The notes: generated by a model not told the origin, from the sequence alone. Shown: positions 48,480 through 60,385, counted from the first letter of the stretch. The stretch is DNA of 64,000 bases from Multifurca ochricompacta (GCA_022496185.1 WTXG01000029.1:124001-188000), one strand, 5' to 3'. Made by a program: numbers and translations.

Positions 48480-48890
48480 ATCGAGTGCAAAGGTCAAACG
48501 GAACCAACAAGCAGCGATTTCCTCGAGTTCAAGCACGATACGTTTACATTCGATCTAGTTATCTCAAAAGGGCATGCTCTCTCCCTCTCTTCTCTGTCTC
48601 TCTCATCATCCATAGAATACTTTGCCTCGCATTCACTGCAGATCGGATCCGTACACCTCCCATCCATGAGACTGTATGAGTTCGAAGCGGAGAGAGATTC
48701 CACGAGAGTGAGAAAAGGGGAGAGAAGAAGGTATTCGATGTCGATGAGAACCCGGAGACAAACGAGTGGCCTTGCAACTCTGGTAGGCCGTTTGCTACAC
48801 TTGAAGGCTTGAGCACACAAATCTAAATGGTTGAGAACTGGTCTGCGTTGAATGTCGGTAACGTCGATAATGCCGAATGCGTCAATGAGG
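48480..48890. repeat. Dispersed repeat shared with 63.8-64.0 kb and with CHAT upstream regions
   Basis: From about 48676 to 48890 the sequence closely matches 63787-64000 in the same orientation, both containing GAGTTCGAAGCGGAGAG and GGTAACGTCGATAATGCCG. Just upstream, 48490-48530 and 48618-48650 match reverse-oriented parts of the G6 and G7 distal upstream block (AAGGTCAAACGGAACCA; CTTTGCCTCGCATTCACTG). Confidence 0.7.
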
Positions 48891-49079
48891 TTGAATACGT
48901 CGAAAACTCTTGAAACTTGATAGTCCGTTCGCTACCATCGAAGGCTGTGGCACACAAATGGAATGAAGAGGTGAGACAAAGCGAGTATTTCATGGATAAG
49001 ATACTCATCTTTATATAGATGAGGTCTGTATTAAACGAGCCAAATCCAAGTTTAGTATGCAAAGATGTAAGTAGTATAA

Positions 49080-49993
49080 GGAAGGACGCGATTCATGGAG
49101 GACATCACTTCAAGTGTTGAAGATGCCGGCAGCTTGATCGAGCAGGGTCGTCATGCTTCCCTATACCACAGTCAAGTATGGATGCCACTGTGGCTGCTGC
49201 GATGGTTGCTTGGGCAGTACTAGAGATGCCAATTTCAGAGTCCTTGTTAAGGGTGAGTGATTAGCCCAAGTAATACAAGCTGCAGTCTGTGGCATTATCA
49301 TATAAGTCAGCCAAAAGTTGGTGACACAGTATTTGAGTATTGTCGAAGGCGTTGTCACCAACAGTCTCAGAGAGGGGGGTTAGTTTCGTGGCTGCGATGT
49401 CTAATGGGTCAAAGCGGACAAGGTCTGCAATAGCCTGGCAAAAGCCCAGTCGTGGCAAACCTGTTGTTTGTTGGAGTGGGGCATGTTACCTGTAGGGTAG
49501 CATTGACCTCAGTTATCGTAGTTTGTAGCTGGGAGAGTCTGAGGAGTGGGATGGAGGTAGGGTTCTGAGGGCCTAGTATGTCTATGTTTTGTGGTAGTAG
49601 GTAGGGCAGCCATCCACCTCTCGTGTTGGATGGGGGTGGTTTGTTCGGCAGGGGGTAAAAACTATGATTGTGGACAGTTTATAGTGTGTATCTAGTTACT
49701 CTAAAAGCCAGTAGTGCGAGCGACCCGAGGGACAAGCTCAAAGCAGATGGTGGTAATTGGAGAAGAATGATGCACAATCGTCCTCAAGCGATACCCTAGA
49801 TGCAGTATATAAAGTCACGGGTGATGCCAAAAAATAAATACTATTTCCAATCATATAACTCCACACGAAGTGATATACTATCGAACAAAAAACCATCTAT
49901 ACAAATTTCTTGACATAGGATGTGAATAGGCGAAGCCGAAGGCTCTTACCCAAACGTACTAAGGTACTAACCCCTAGCGAAAGCTTTCCTCCA
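49080..49993. repeat. Downstream flank of G6, duplicated at G7
   Basis: Roughly 49120-49650 matches 54830-55125 with internal gaps. About 49600-49990 matches 55838-56233. The shared peptide-like minus-strand reading (LTLNKDSELGIS...AQATI) suggests a decayed coding element, perhaps transposon-derived, but no domain was recognised. The duplicated unit continues through G6 and its upstream block. Confidence 0.7.
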
Positions 49994-52900
49994 TCACGCA
50001 CCATAATGGACAAAGTTCACCCACCGCTCCAGAGTCATCCCTCTCTTTCTCCTCATCTTCCGCGTAGCATCACGAAGAGCCCTCGCAGACTTCAAGTGAT
50101 AAGGTATCCCTTGTCCATTCCCAGAGAACATCGACTTGTAGAAATTCTCTGCAAGGTCACGCCCATCTATATCCGCCATCTCCCACATCGTCCCGACTAC
50201 ACTTCGAAACCCACAGTATTGCACTGCCGCGGTAAGATGTAGTCCTTCGTCAGCGATACTTTCGTCTGTCAATTCAGCAGTGTGACATGCAGCAAGAAAC
50301 GCAAATTCAGCAGCAGGCAGTCGAGAGCGTACAATATCCAGCAGTGTAAGTCGCTTGTCATCGAACAGCCTGAATGATGCATCGAATGGTTTCCCAGTCT
50401 CGAGTGTTCCATGACACACGAAATGTGCAAACCCGTGATGTCGGAGTCCCTCTACCACTGCAGCCGGTGTCGCATTCTTCCCACTAAGGGTCGACACCGG
50501 CAACCGCGAATTGAGAGACTGTATGACCTCCATCTCTCCTAAGACGCCTGGTAAGGAAGCATCTGGATGAGCCACGAGAAGCAACGAGGGTTGGTAGGAC
50601 GTTTGTGAACTTGGTTTTCGAGATTCGATCAGTGCAGAGAGCGTCGGGGTATATGAAGGGATATACAGATCTGAAAAGTATCGTTTGACACCGTCATTTG
50701 ATGGGATTGGGCCCATCGCATGAAGGGGAAGAGAGCAGAAAACGGAGGTTGGACACCACCAGATTCGTGATTGTTCTGGTACGCCCAAGGCGCATAGCCT
50801 GTCGATGACCGGTCTGCCGACGAGATTGTAAAGGCCCTCGAGTACAAAACGTAAAGCGCGTTTGTATTTGTCTGAACCAAGTCCCTCCTTTCGTGCGACC
50901 ACTAGGTGATCTCTTAATTTATCTGCACGGTGGTAGAAATCGTGAGTTCTAGGGATAAGGGAAGGGGGAAAGTCTTGAAAGAGTATGAGGATATCGGAAC
51001 GCCACTTGTTATGGTTGATAATAATGACTGGCCCATGTGAGGCGGCAAAGCGAATAGTTTGGAATGACCACGTCTTCAGAAAGTCTCCAAACCCAGGTAA
51101 TTCTTGGATCTGCGATATGAGCGCATCCCGCTCCTCCAGAAGCTTCTGTTGCTTGACCACCAGACGACCGAATGGGTCCATCCCATCATCAACCTGTGAC
51201 CCACCATCGCTGATCCCTATAGTCCCACTCGGCGTGACAGACATGGTGAGTGACTCGAGATCCTGATTAATTGCTACAAGTTTCGTCGCTAAAGGTGAAT
51301 TAAAGCGAGAAAGATGATCCATGGAATTGCGGAGACCACGCATTTCAGACCATAGTAATGCCCTTCCTCGTTCTAGAGTCTCAATAGCCTGAGTGAATTG
51401 GCCCATGTCGATCTGGTAAGACGCGTAGTCCAGCGGCATATTCTCACAGAGCCCTCGCATTGCGACCAGTCGAGAATGTTGTATTTGTAGGGTCGGCGCA
51501 GAGACAAATGAGCTCTGTATTAATGACATGGCCTTTATGTATGCAGCAGAGACGGATGGGTGCCTGGCCCATCGCGCAGTGGATGCCCATAAACATGACA
51601 AAGCAAATCGGTCGGATACCTTCGCGAAATTGTCATTGACACCAAGAAGAAATAGCTCAATGATTTCATCCAAATCCTGTTTGTGACCAAGTAATTTAAT
51701 GCGTTTGTGTAAAGACGCAACAAGTTGTTGAATTAGTTCGAAGCGAAAGACTTCGGAATTTTGCATTTCAAGGACGCTCCGATGAAGAGTAATTGACTCG
51801 TCGAGGTACACCAGTTTATTCGAGCACTCAAATGCAGCATGAAGGTCGTAGCCCAAAGAGAGTGTTGGTCGGAACCCATATGGGTGACTCGTGTCAGTTG
51901 AAAGAAATAACATTCGGCGATACTTGATAACCTCTTCAATGTCCTTTATATCCCTTGTATGAGAGAACTTGGTTTTATGCCAATCCGCAAGATCCTCGAT
52001 GTGTGTGTTGTGATTGGAGTTTCCCGGGGGTGTCTTGGAGATTAGTTCGCGAAGATTTCGGATTTTCTCCTCTACCACGGTCATCGGATACTCCGCTCGA
52101 ACAGCATCCAATTTCTCAAATGTGCTGTGAGCTGAGGACGATGAGGCAAGGCTGACCATTTCGGAAGTATATGAACGTGCTTCTTGAAGGGCTTCTGTGA
52201 GACCGAAGTTCTTAAAGCGCATCTCAGCGAGGAATGCCATGTTATCGACAATGCTATACCGAATGTCGTTGTCAAGGGAAGAAGAGCCGAGTAAGGTACG
52301 AGAGCGGGAAACCGCCTCCTCTAAATATTCTGGGTTTGGATACATGATAGCCCGAATGAGCGCAAGGGTTGCGGCTAATACCGAAGCCCGACTCTGAGAT
52401 TGACAGGGGTCATCCCGAAGAGGACTTGAGGCAATGATACTCTCTAGGAGTGTCATTGCCTCATCGTAATCGCCGTTTGAATAATTTGTTCTGTATCGAA
52501 CGAAGAGGGAAGTAACCAGTCCGAAAAGAACTCGATGAGACCCTGGCGGGAAGATCTTCAGCGCGTCCCGCAGGCATTGAATGACTTCATCTAACGGCTC
52601 TACTTGCTTCCATTGACGAAATTTGTATGAAATGGCGGAGTCCAAGGCAAGAATGGCGCAAGTTGGATAGTTTACTGAGCTGTGACAGGCAAGAAGTTCT
52701 TGGCAGAGGATCACCATCTCCTCAATATCCCTCGTCCCATCCGCTTCCAGCTTAACTTGAATAGCCAACGCCTCAACAACCAATGTTGTGACGAGTTCGT
52801 GCGAGACCTCAAAGGTATCAAGGGGTAGTCCTCGGAGATAACGAAGGTATTCAATCGTACACTTGACATCTTCAGGTTGCTTGAACTCCTTGGAACGACG

Positions 52901-53237
52901 AAAAAGGGAATGTACGAGTCCAAAGAAGACTTGAACCACATTCAGGTAGAATCCCCAGGAAGGTGGAAGAAAGATCGATTCGGTGTAATGAACAATAGAC
53001 TTGTCGAGATCCTCCTTCTGTTCTGATAGCTCATAGCGTTTGAATCGTGATTTAGCCAGACGGTGGATGTAGGCAGTGTAAGCGGGATGAGATCGAGGTA
53101 TCCATGAGAGAGCACGCTGATGAGAAGTGATCATTTGGTCGAGTTCCATAATGGAGGCTGCAAATAAGAAAAAATCAATTACTGATGATAGAAGGGCATA
53201 TGCTCGGGAAAATTGTGCACTTACGTTCCTGGGTCAT
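49994..53237 (-). CDS. TPR-CHAT protease-like protein G6 (intact)
   Basis: Second intact member of the cluster. The micro-exon at 53225-53237 encodes MTQE. A 67-base intron (53158-53224) and the main exon 49994-53157 follow, giving 1058 residues (MTQEPSIMELDQMITSHQ...). Order: TPR-like helical region to about residue 600, linker with DDGMDPFGRLVVKQQKLLEE, then CHAT with His920 (FVCHG) and Cys962 (AACHTAELTDE). The tail ends RWVNFVHYGA. No signal peptide or membrane segment. Differences from G2 are concentrated in the TPR half (for example QWKQVEPLDEVIQ, YRTNYSNGDYDEAMTLLESI) and in part of the linker, while the catalytic end is nearly the same. The downstream flank is shared with G7, not with G2. 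Confidence 0.92.
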
Positions 53238-53782
53238 GGTTTATTCAATGCACAAAAATCACAGTAACCGGGAGTCCTCTGGCAATGGATTGAGAGTGTA
53301 AATGGCGAAAATGGTTGCGGGTGCTGGAGAACGGCGAGGACTACGCCTATAATACATGTTTTATAGAGCATGAGCGTGAGGAAAAAACGAGGCAACAAGG
53401 CAATGCAGGGTGGCTGTTTCCCGGCCCGTCAACCTGGTACCATTTGCTTGACTTTTTGAGCTTGCGATCGTTGGTGTACTCGCAGAACGGATCCAATCCG
53501 TGGTGAGTGCGAGGTAAAGTGTGTCCCCGAAAGGAGAGATGCAGGGTCTGCCGTGCTTGTACTTGCGAATATGCTGCTTGCTGGTTCCATTTGACCTTGC
53601 GCTTGTCGTCGTTGTGAAGTTATTTATCACACAAAGATAAAGAGAAAAAACTAGGTTGCTTGTTCACTGGCTCTACCACAAGCATTGTAGATACCTTTAT
53701 GTTTTTGTTGAGAGTCCAGGGTGGTATAGTAAGAAGCAAGTCGTAAAGAGTGAATTTGGATTTAAAAAAAGACAAGTGAGAT
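53238..53782 (-). promoter_or_regulatory. G6 upstream block (second promoter type)
   Basis: The proximal 130 bases resemble the G1/G2/G5 block. Beyond about 53450 it switches to a different segment shared only with G7 (59680-60000), which carries an open frame on the minus strand reading SARSNGTSKQHIRKYKHGRP. The G6 and G7 versions differ at few positions. Confidence 0.55.
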
Positions 53783-54790
53783 TAGTGATGTGCGCGGCTC
53801 GGCTCAACTGAAAGCCGCAAGCCGGCCGTTGCTAAGCCTGAAGAAGCCAGGCCGACATAGGCCGTGTGAAGGGCTTCCAGCGGCCGACGTCTCAGGCTTA
53901 AACTATGCTATGGAAAGCCTGAAGCCGTGGCCTAATCCGTGGCTTTTTGTGGCTGGATCACGCTTTATATCCAAGATCTTTGCTGTGCAGTTTGCAGTGT
54001 AGCGGTCCAACATAATTGTGATCGCGTTTAGAACAATTAAATCAATACTGATCTCAGCTTGATCATGTGATTTAATCACATTGCATTCGTTTACTTTAAT
54101 TTAGTAGCTGATATAGTACATCTAAATTGTATATAAAGCCAGTAAATCTGCTATAGATAAAGCAGTTGCTATCACATTATCGCAAGCATCTAAGTCTCTA
54201 AGTTAACAAGGTAAGATAGATAGTAGTATTATAGTATCTAAAACATATTCCCTGTGCCACTGGCATGCCTGATTCCCTTAGAAGGCTTGGGCTTTGGATG
54301 CAAAACCTCTGGTCATCACCACTTTTTGCAGGATCCATTTGCTCTCACGCTTCCATTACTTTACTGTTAGGATTGTAGATGCAAAAGAAGAGGAGCGGGG
54401 ACAGGGTTTAGCAGTGGAAGCGAAGCAAGACTCTGATTTGATACAAGTGAAACCAATAGGTTTATATACAATTTACGCTACAGGAGTTAAATAGGAGAAA
54501 TAATACAATGGAGTCAAAGCAGAAGGCCAAAGCAGTGGCCAGGGGTTGATACAATGTAAACTACAAGTCCTTCAGAATGAAGTGTAAGGCATGGAATGCA
54601 GAGTAAAAGCCATCAGAAGATGCAAACTAGAACGTGATTTGACGTCTTCACCAGCTGTAAAGCCACGGCTTCAGCCTAAGTCGGCCTGAGCCGGCCTGAA
54701 GCCGTCACAACCCAGGCTTGAGTTTTGAAAAGCCTGAGCCGCCCAAGCCGCGGCTTTCAGGCCGAGCCGAGCCGAGCCGTCACATCACTA
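53783..54790. mobile_element. GC-rich hAT-like element, 1008 bases
   Basis: Terminal inverted repeats begin TAGTGATGTG and continue with CGGCTCGGCTC. The subterminal regions are packed with GGCC/AGCC-type repeats. The middle is AT-rich and has no transposase. No matching 8-base duplication was found: the left flank is AGTGAGAT and the right flank TCAGAGAG. One border may therefore have been deleted or recombined. The G7 upstream block shows the uninterrupted left-side sequence. Confidence 0.75.
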
Positions 54791-55125
54791 TCAGAGAGGA
54801 CCAAGCCTGCAAGATGTTTCCATGAGGAGGGCGTGAGACCCATGACTGGTAGAGCAGGGTTATCATGCTTTCCTATACCATAGTCAAGCATAGATGCCAC
54901 TGTGATGGTGGCTTGGGCAGTAGAAATGCCAAGTTCAGAGTCCTTGTTAAGGGTGAGTGATTGGCCCAGTTGTGGCAAACCTGGGGTTCGTTGGAGTGGG
55001 TCTGCTACCTGTAGGGCAGCATTAACCTCAGTTGTCGTAGTTTGTAGCTGGGAGTGTGTCAGGAGTGGGGTAGAGGTGGGGTCTGAGGCCCCATCTCTAT
55101 GTTTTGTGGTGGTAGCTAGGGCAGC
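54791..55125. repeat. Left part of the G7 downstream flank
   Basis: Matches the G6 flank at 49120-49610. It reads on the minus strand as PGCQKC...PLLTHSQLQTTTTEVNAALQ and LTLNKDSELGIS, an unrecognised and probably decayed coding element. Confidence 0.6.
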
Positions 55126-55837
55126 TGTCCTGGATGCGCATTTTTGGCATCCCGGATCGATTGAAAACCATCCTGAGGGCGTCACGCGATAGTCGACCCT
55201 CTTAGACTTAGATAAGATAAGGAGGAGTCCGGACCGTTCTGACCCGGTCCACGCGATGCCAAGTAGTCGCTGTCCTACACAGCAATGGACACTGATAGAT
55301 ACACGCGGCCTTTTTTGAGTAATACTATTTGATGATTTGATTAAAGAGTGATCTAAAGTATTCTAGTATGTATTTTAGATAATGCCAGACCGGCAGAAAC
55401 GATTGCGCGTTAGTAAACAAGATGTGTCAGGGTACTTAGAAGAGTAAGCCACTGATAACTACTTAGATTTACATCGCACGCTCGATCGGCTTTGGTATTT
55501 CGTAGGATAGTACTAGAACGTATTTAAAGACACCCTATAGCACGATGCAGACCCCATCTTGTCCTTTTGGGGCTGTAGATGCACTTTATCTCTGTATTTA
55601 CTCAGGCCCAGCTGATCTTGTCCTCTTGGGGCTATAGGCTCTTAGCAAAGCTCAATACAGGTCTATTCTTGCTGCATAAGCAAGGCAGAGTCCTCTGACT
55701 GCTTCAAGCCTTACGCATGCATTAATCTCCGCATTCTGGGCAGCTTTCCAACTAGGATATTTCACCTCTGAGTTACCACGATCTCTACATCTTATCTAAT
55801 CTTACATAGCAAGCGCGGGATAGAAGCACCCGTTACA
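55126..55837. mobile_element. Second solo LTR (712 bases)
   Basis: Begins TGTCCTGGATGCGC and ends CACCCGTTACA (TG...CA), flanked by the 5-base duplication GCAGC (55121-55125 and 55838-55842). The G6 flank near 49600 has the empty site GGGCAGCCATCCACC. A GTATTTAAAGAC box lies near 55520. It is not the same family as the LTR in G3. Confidence 0.8.
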
Positions 55838-56233
55838 GCAGCCATCGACCTCTGGTGTTGGATGGGGGTGGTTTGTTCAGTGAGGGGTAAAAAACTATGT
55901 TTGTGGACAGTTTATAGTGTGTATCTAGTTACTCTAAAAGCCAGCAGTACGAGCGACCCGAGGGACAAGCCCAAGCAGACAGTGGTGATCGGAAAAGAAA
56001 GATGCACAAGTCCTTAAGCGATACCCGAACTAGATATTTTTTAAACAAATTCCACAGGTTGATGCCAAAAAATAAATACTATGTCCAATTATATACCTCC
56101 ACACGAAGTGATATACTATCAAACAAAAAAATCGTGTGTGTAAATTTCTTGACATAGGATGTGAATAGGTGAAGTAGAAGGCTCTTACCCAAACGTTATT
56201 AAGATACTAACCACTAGCGAAACCTTTCCTCCA
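55838..56233. repeat. Right part of the G7 downstream flank
   Basis: Closely matches 49600-49993 downstream of G6, including GACAGTTTATAGTGTGTATC and the ACTCTAAAAGCCAG block. It must hold the 3' end signals of G7. Confidence 0.7.
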
Positions 56234-59200
56234 TCACGCACCATAATGAACAAAGTTCACCCACCGCTCCAGAGTCATCCCCTTCTTTCTCCTCATCTTC
56301 CGCGTAGCATCACGAAGCGCCTTCGCAGATCTCAAGTGATAAGGTACTCTTTGTCCATTCCCAGAGAACATTGACTTGTAGAAATTCTCTGCAAGTTCAC
56401 GCCCATCTATATCCACCATCTCCCACATCGTCCCGACCACACTTCGAAATCCACAGTACTGAACCGCCGCAGTAAGATGTAGTCCTTCGTCCGCAATACT
56501 CTCATCTGTCAGTTCTGCAGTGTGACATGCAGCAAGGAATGCAAATTCACCAGCAGGAAGTCGAGACTTTACAATGTCCAGCAGTGTAAGTCGCTCGTCG
56601 TCGAACAGCCTGAATGATGCATCGAATGGTTTCCCAGTCTGAGTGTTCCATGACACACGAAATGTGCAAATCCATGATCTCGCAGTCCTTCCACCACACC
56701 AGCCGGTGTCGCATTCTTCCCACAGAGGGTCGACACCGGCAGCCGCGAATTAAGAGACTGTATGACTGACATCTCTCCGAAAGCGCCTGGTAAGGATTCA
56801 TCTGGATTAGCCACAAGGAGTAACGATGGTTCGTACGACGTGTTTGGACTGGGTTTGCGAGATTCGATCAGTGCAGAGAGCGTCGGTGTATATGAAGGGA
56901 TATATAGATCTGAAAAGTATCGCTTGACGCCGTCATTTGATGGGATTGGGCCCATCGCATGAAGGGGAAGAGAGCAGAAAACGGAGGTCGGACACCACCA
57001 GATTCGTGATTGTTCTGGTACACCCAAAGTGTGGAGCCTGTCAATGACTGGTTCGCCGACGAGGTTATAAAGGCCCTCGAGTACAGAACGTAAAGTGCGT
57101 TTGTATTTGTCTGAGTCGAGACCCTCCCTTCGTGCGACCACTAGGCGATCTCTTAGTTTATTTGCACGCTGGTAGAAATCGTTAGTTGTAGGGATAAGGG
57201 AAGGGGGAGAGTCGTGAACGAGTATGAGGATATCGGAACGCCACTCGCTATGGTTGATAATGACGACTGGCCCATGTGAAGCAACAAAACGAATAGTTTG
57301 GAACGACGGCATCTTCAGAAAGTCTCCAAATCCTGGTAAGTCTTGGATCTGCGATATTAGCACATCCCGCTTCTCCAGAAGCTTCTGTTGCTTGACCACC
57401 AGACGACCGAATGGGTCCATCCCATCATCAACCTGTGATCCACCATCGCTGACCTCTATAGTCCCACTCGGCGTGACAGACATGGTGAGTGACTCGAGAT
57501 CCTGATTAATTGCTGCAAGTTTCGTCGCTAAAGGTGAATTGGATCGAGAAAGATGATCCATGGAATTGCGGAAACCACGCATTTCAGACCATAGTAAGGC
57601 CCTTCCTCGTTCTAGAGTCTCAATAGCCTGAGTGAATTGGCCCATGTCGATCTGGTAAGACGCGTAGTCCAGCGGCATCTTGTCACCGAACCCTCGCATT
57701 GCGACGAGTCGAGAATGCTGTATTTGTAAGGTCGGCACGGAAACCAATGAACTCTGCATTAATAACATGGCCTTCTCATATGCAACAGAGACAGATGGTT
57801 GTCTGGAAATTCGAGCAAGGGATGCCCAGGCGCATGAGAGAGCAAATCGGTCAGGTACCTTCGCGAATTTGTCGTTGACACCCAAAGGAAATAGCTCAAT
57901 GATTTCATCCAAATCCTGTTTGTGACCAAGTAATTCAATGCGTTTGGATAAAGACGCAACAAGCTGTTTAACCACTTTGAAGCGGAATGGCTGGGCACTT
58001 TGCATCTTAAAAACGCCACGATGGACAGTAATTGACTCGTCAAGGTATTCCATCATATTTGAACACTCAAATGCAGCGTAGAGGTCGTTGCCCAGATCGA
58101 ATTCTAATTGGAACCCAAATGGGTGACTCCTGTCAGTTGACGCAAGTAGTACCCGGCTGCACTTGATCACCTCTTCAAGGTCCGTGATATCGTTGGTACG
58201 AGAAAACTTGGTTTTATACCAATCTGCAAGACGTCTGAGGTACGCGTCGCGCTCGAAGGACCTTGGAGGAGACATGGAGATCAATTTTCGAAGATTCTGA
58301 ATTCTATCCTCTACCACCGCCATTGGATACGCCGCCCGGACAGCATCCACAGTGTCAATTTCTTCTTGAGATGTTTCGTGAGCTGAGGGCGATGAGGCAA
58401 GGCTGACCATTTCGGAAGTATATGAATGTGATTCATGAAGAGCTTCTGCGAGACCGAAGTTATTGAAGCGCATCTTAGCGAGGGATGCCATGTCATGGGT
58501 AACTTTACGCCGAAGGTCGTTGTTAAGGGAAGAAGAGCCGAGTAAGGTACGAGAACGGGAAATCGCCTCCTCTAAATATTCTGGGTTTGGATAGATGCTA
58601 GCCCGAATGTATGCAAGAAGCGCGGCAGATGCTGAAGCCATAATCTGACATTGACAGGGGTCATCCCCAAAAGAACTTGAGCCAACGACGCTTTCTTGGA
58701 GGGTCATTGCCTCCTCGAAATCATCAATCGAATAATTTTTCCAGAATCGAATTATGAGGGTAATGGCCAGTCCGAGAGGGACTACGTGAAAGTCTGGTGG
58801 GGAGATCTTCAGTGCGTCCCGAAGGCATTGAATGATTTCGTCTAACGGCTGTACTTGCTTCCCTAGACAAAATTTGAATAAAATGGCAGAGACTAAGGCG
58901 GCAATGGCGCGAGTTGGATAGTTTTCTGAGCTGTGACAGGTGAGAAGTTCTTGGCAGAGGATCACCATCTCCTCAATATCCCCCGTCCCATCCGCTTCCA
59001 GCTCGACTTGAATAGCCAACACCTGAACAAGCGATGATGTGAAGACTTTGTGCGGGACCTTAAAGGTATCAAGGGGTAGGGCTCGGAGATAACGAAGGTA
59101 TTCAATCGCACACTTGACATCTTCAGGTTGCTTGAATCCTTGGAACGACGAAAAAGGGAATGTACGAGTCGAAGGAAGACTTGAGCCACGTTTAGGTAGA

Positions 59201-59473
59201 ATCCCCAGGAAGGTGGAAGAAAGATCGATTCGGTATAATGAAGAATGGATTTGTCAAGATCTTCCTTCTGTTCTGATAGCTCATAGCGTTTTAATCGTGA
59301 TCTAGCCAGAAGGTGGACGTAGGCGGTGTAAGAGGGGTGAGATCGAGGGATCCATGAGAGAGCACGCTGAAGATAAGTGATAATTTTGTCGAGTTCCATA
59401 ATGGAGACTGCAAATAAGAAAAACAATTATGGGAAAGAGGTGACTAAGCTGTGCACTTACATTCTTGGGCCAT
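56234..59473 (-). pseudogene. TPR-CHAT gene copy G7, broken by two one-base deletions
   Basis: Full-length relative of G6: micro-exon ATG at 59471-59473 (MAQE), MELDKIITYLQRALSWIP, TPR part, linker, CHAT and the NFVHYGA end at 56234. Only two lesions break it. One is near 59137 (RRSK then a frame change; G6 has GAGTTC where G7 has GATTC). The other is near 56641, just after FVCHGTL (CTCGAG in G6, CTGAG here). Both catalytic segments, HFVCHG and AACHTAELTDE, are otherwise conserved. If the deletions are sequencing errors this is a third functional gene; otherwise it is a very young pseudogene. Confidence 0.85.
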
Positions 59474-60010
59474 GCTTTATTCAATTCACAAGAATCACGG
59501 TAACCGCGGATCCTCTGGCGATGAGTTGAGATATTAAATGGCGAAAATGGTTGCGGCTGGAGAACGGCGAAGACCACGCCTATAATACATGAGGAATACA
59601 TGAGGACAAAATGAGGCAACGAGGCGATGCAGGGCGGCTGATTCCCGGCCCGTCAACCCCGGAACCGTTTGTTTGACTTTTGAGCTTGCGATCGTTGGTG
59701 TACTCGCAGACCGGATCCAATCCGCGGTGAGTGCGAGGTAAAGTGTGTCCCCAAAAGGAGAGATGCAGGGTCTGCCGTGCTTGTACTTGCGAATATGCTG
59801 CTTGCTGGTTCCATTTGACCTTGCGCTTGTCGTCGTTGTGAAGTTATTTAGCACACAAATAAGAGAAAAAATTAGGTTGCTTGTTCACTGGCTCTACTAA
59901 CAAGCATTGTAGATACCTTTATATTTTTGTTGAGAATCCAGAGTGGTATAGTAAGAAGCAAGCCATAGAGAGTGAATTTGAATAAAAAAAGACAAGTGAG
60001 ATGAACAGGC
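59474..60010 (-). promoter_or_regulatory. G7 upstream block
   Basis: Duplicate of the G6 upstream block, including GATCCAATCCGCGGTGAGTG and the SARSNGTSKQHIRKYKHGRP open frame. It ends near GACAAGTGAGAT, the point where the hAT-like element interrupts the G6 version. Confidence 0.6.
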
Positions 60011-60149
60011 AATAAAGACGAAGAAGTGCGCAGAGAGGCAGGCGATCCTCAATCCAAATGTAACTGATGGAGAAGTTCAACCAGGCGAAGGTTTCATGCT
60101 CAACACCCCGGTCATCCTTGCAACATGATGATAAAGATGATAGACAACT

Positions 60150-60385
60150 ACAATAAAGTCGTAAGCTGTAAACTGCACAGTTGAAGTTCCCAAAAATCCA
60201 GATAGAAAGCGTGATTCAGCCCTCCAAAAGGCGCGGCTTAGGCCACGGCTTCAGGCTTTGCTTTCCATAGCTTAAGTCTGAGCCGTGGGCCGCTGGAAGC
60301 CCTTCACACGGCCTATGTCGGCCTGGCTTCTTCAGGCTCAGCAACGGCCGGCTTACGGCTTTGAGCCGAGCCGTGCACATCACTA
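60150..60385. mobile_element. Partial GC-rich hAT-like element
   Basis: The right end (GTGCACATCACTA at 60373-60385) and about 230 bases inward are the reverse complement of the left end of the element at 53783. The other terminus is missing. Confidence 0.7.

Noticed and set aside
48189..48812. 207-codon plus-strand open frame
   Set aside because: Its composition is simple and Leu/Ser-rich, it shows no recognised motif, and its right part is the dispersed repeat shared with 63.8 kb.
54757..55185. 142-codon minus-strand open frame as a gene
   Set aside because: It spans the end of a hAT-like element, a decayed repeat and the start of the solo LTR, so the frame is a composite by chance.
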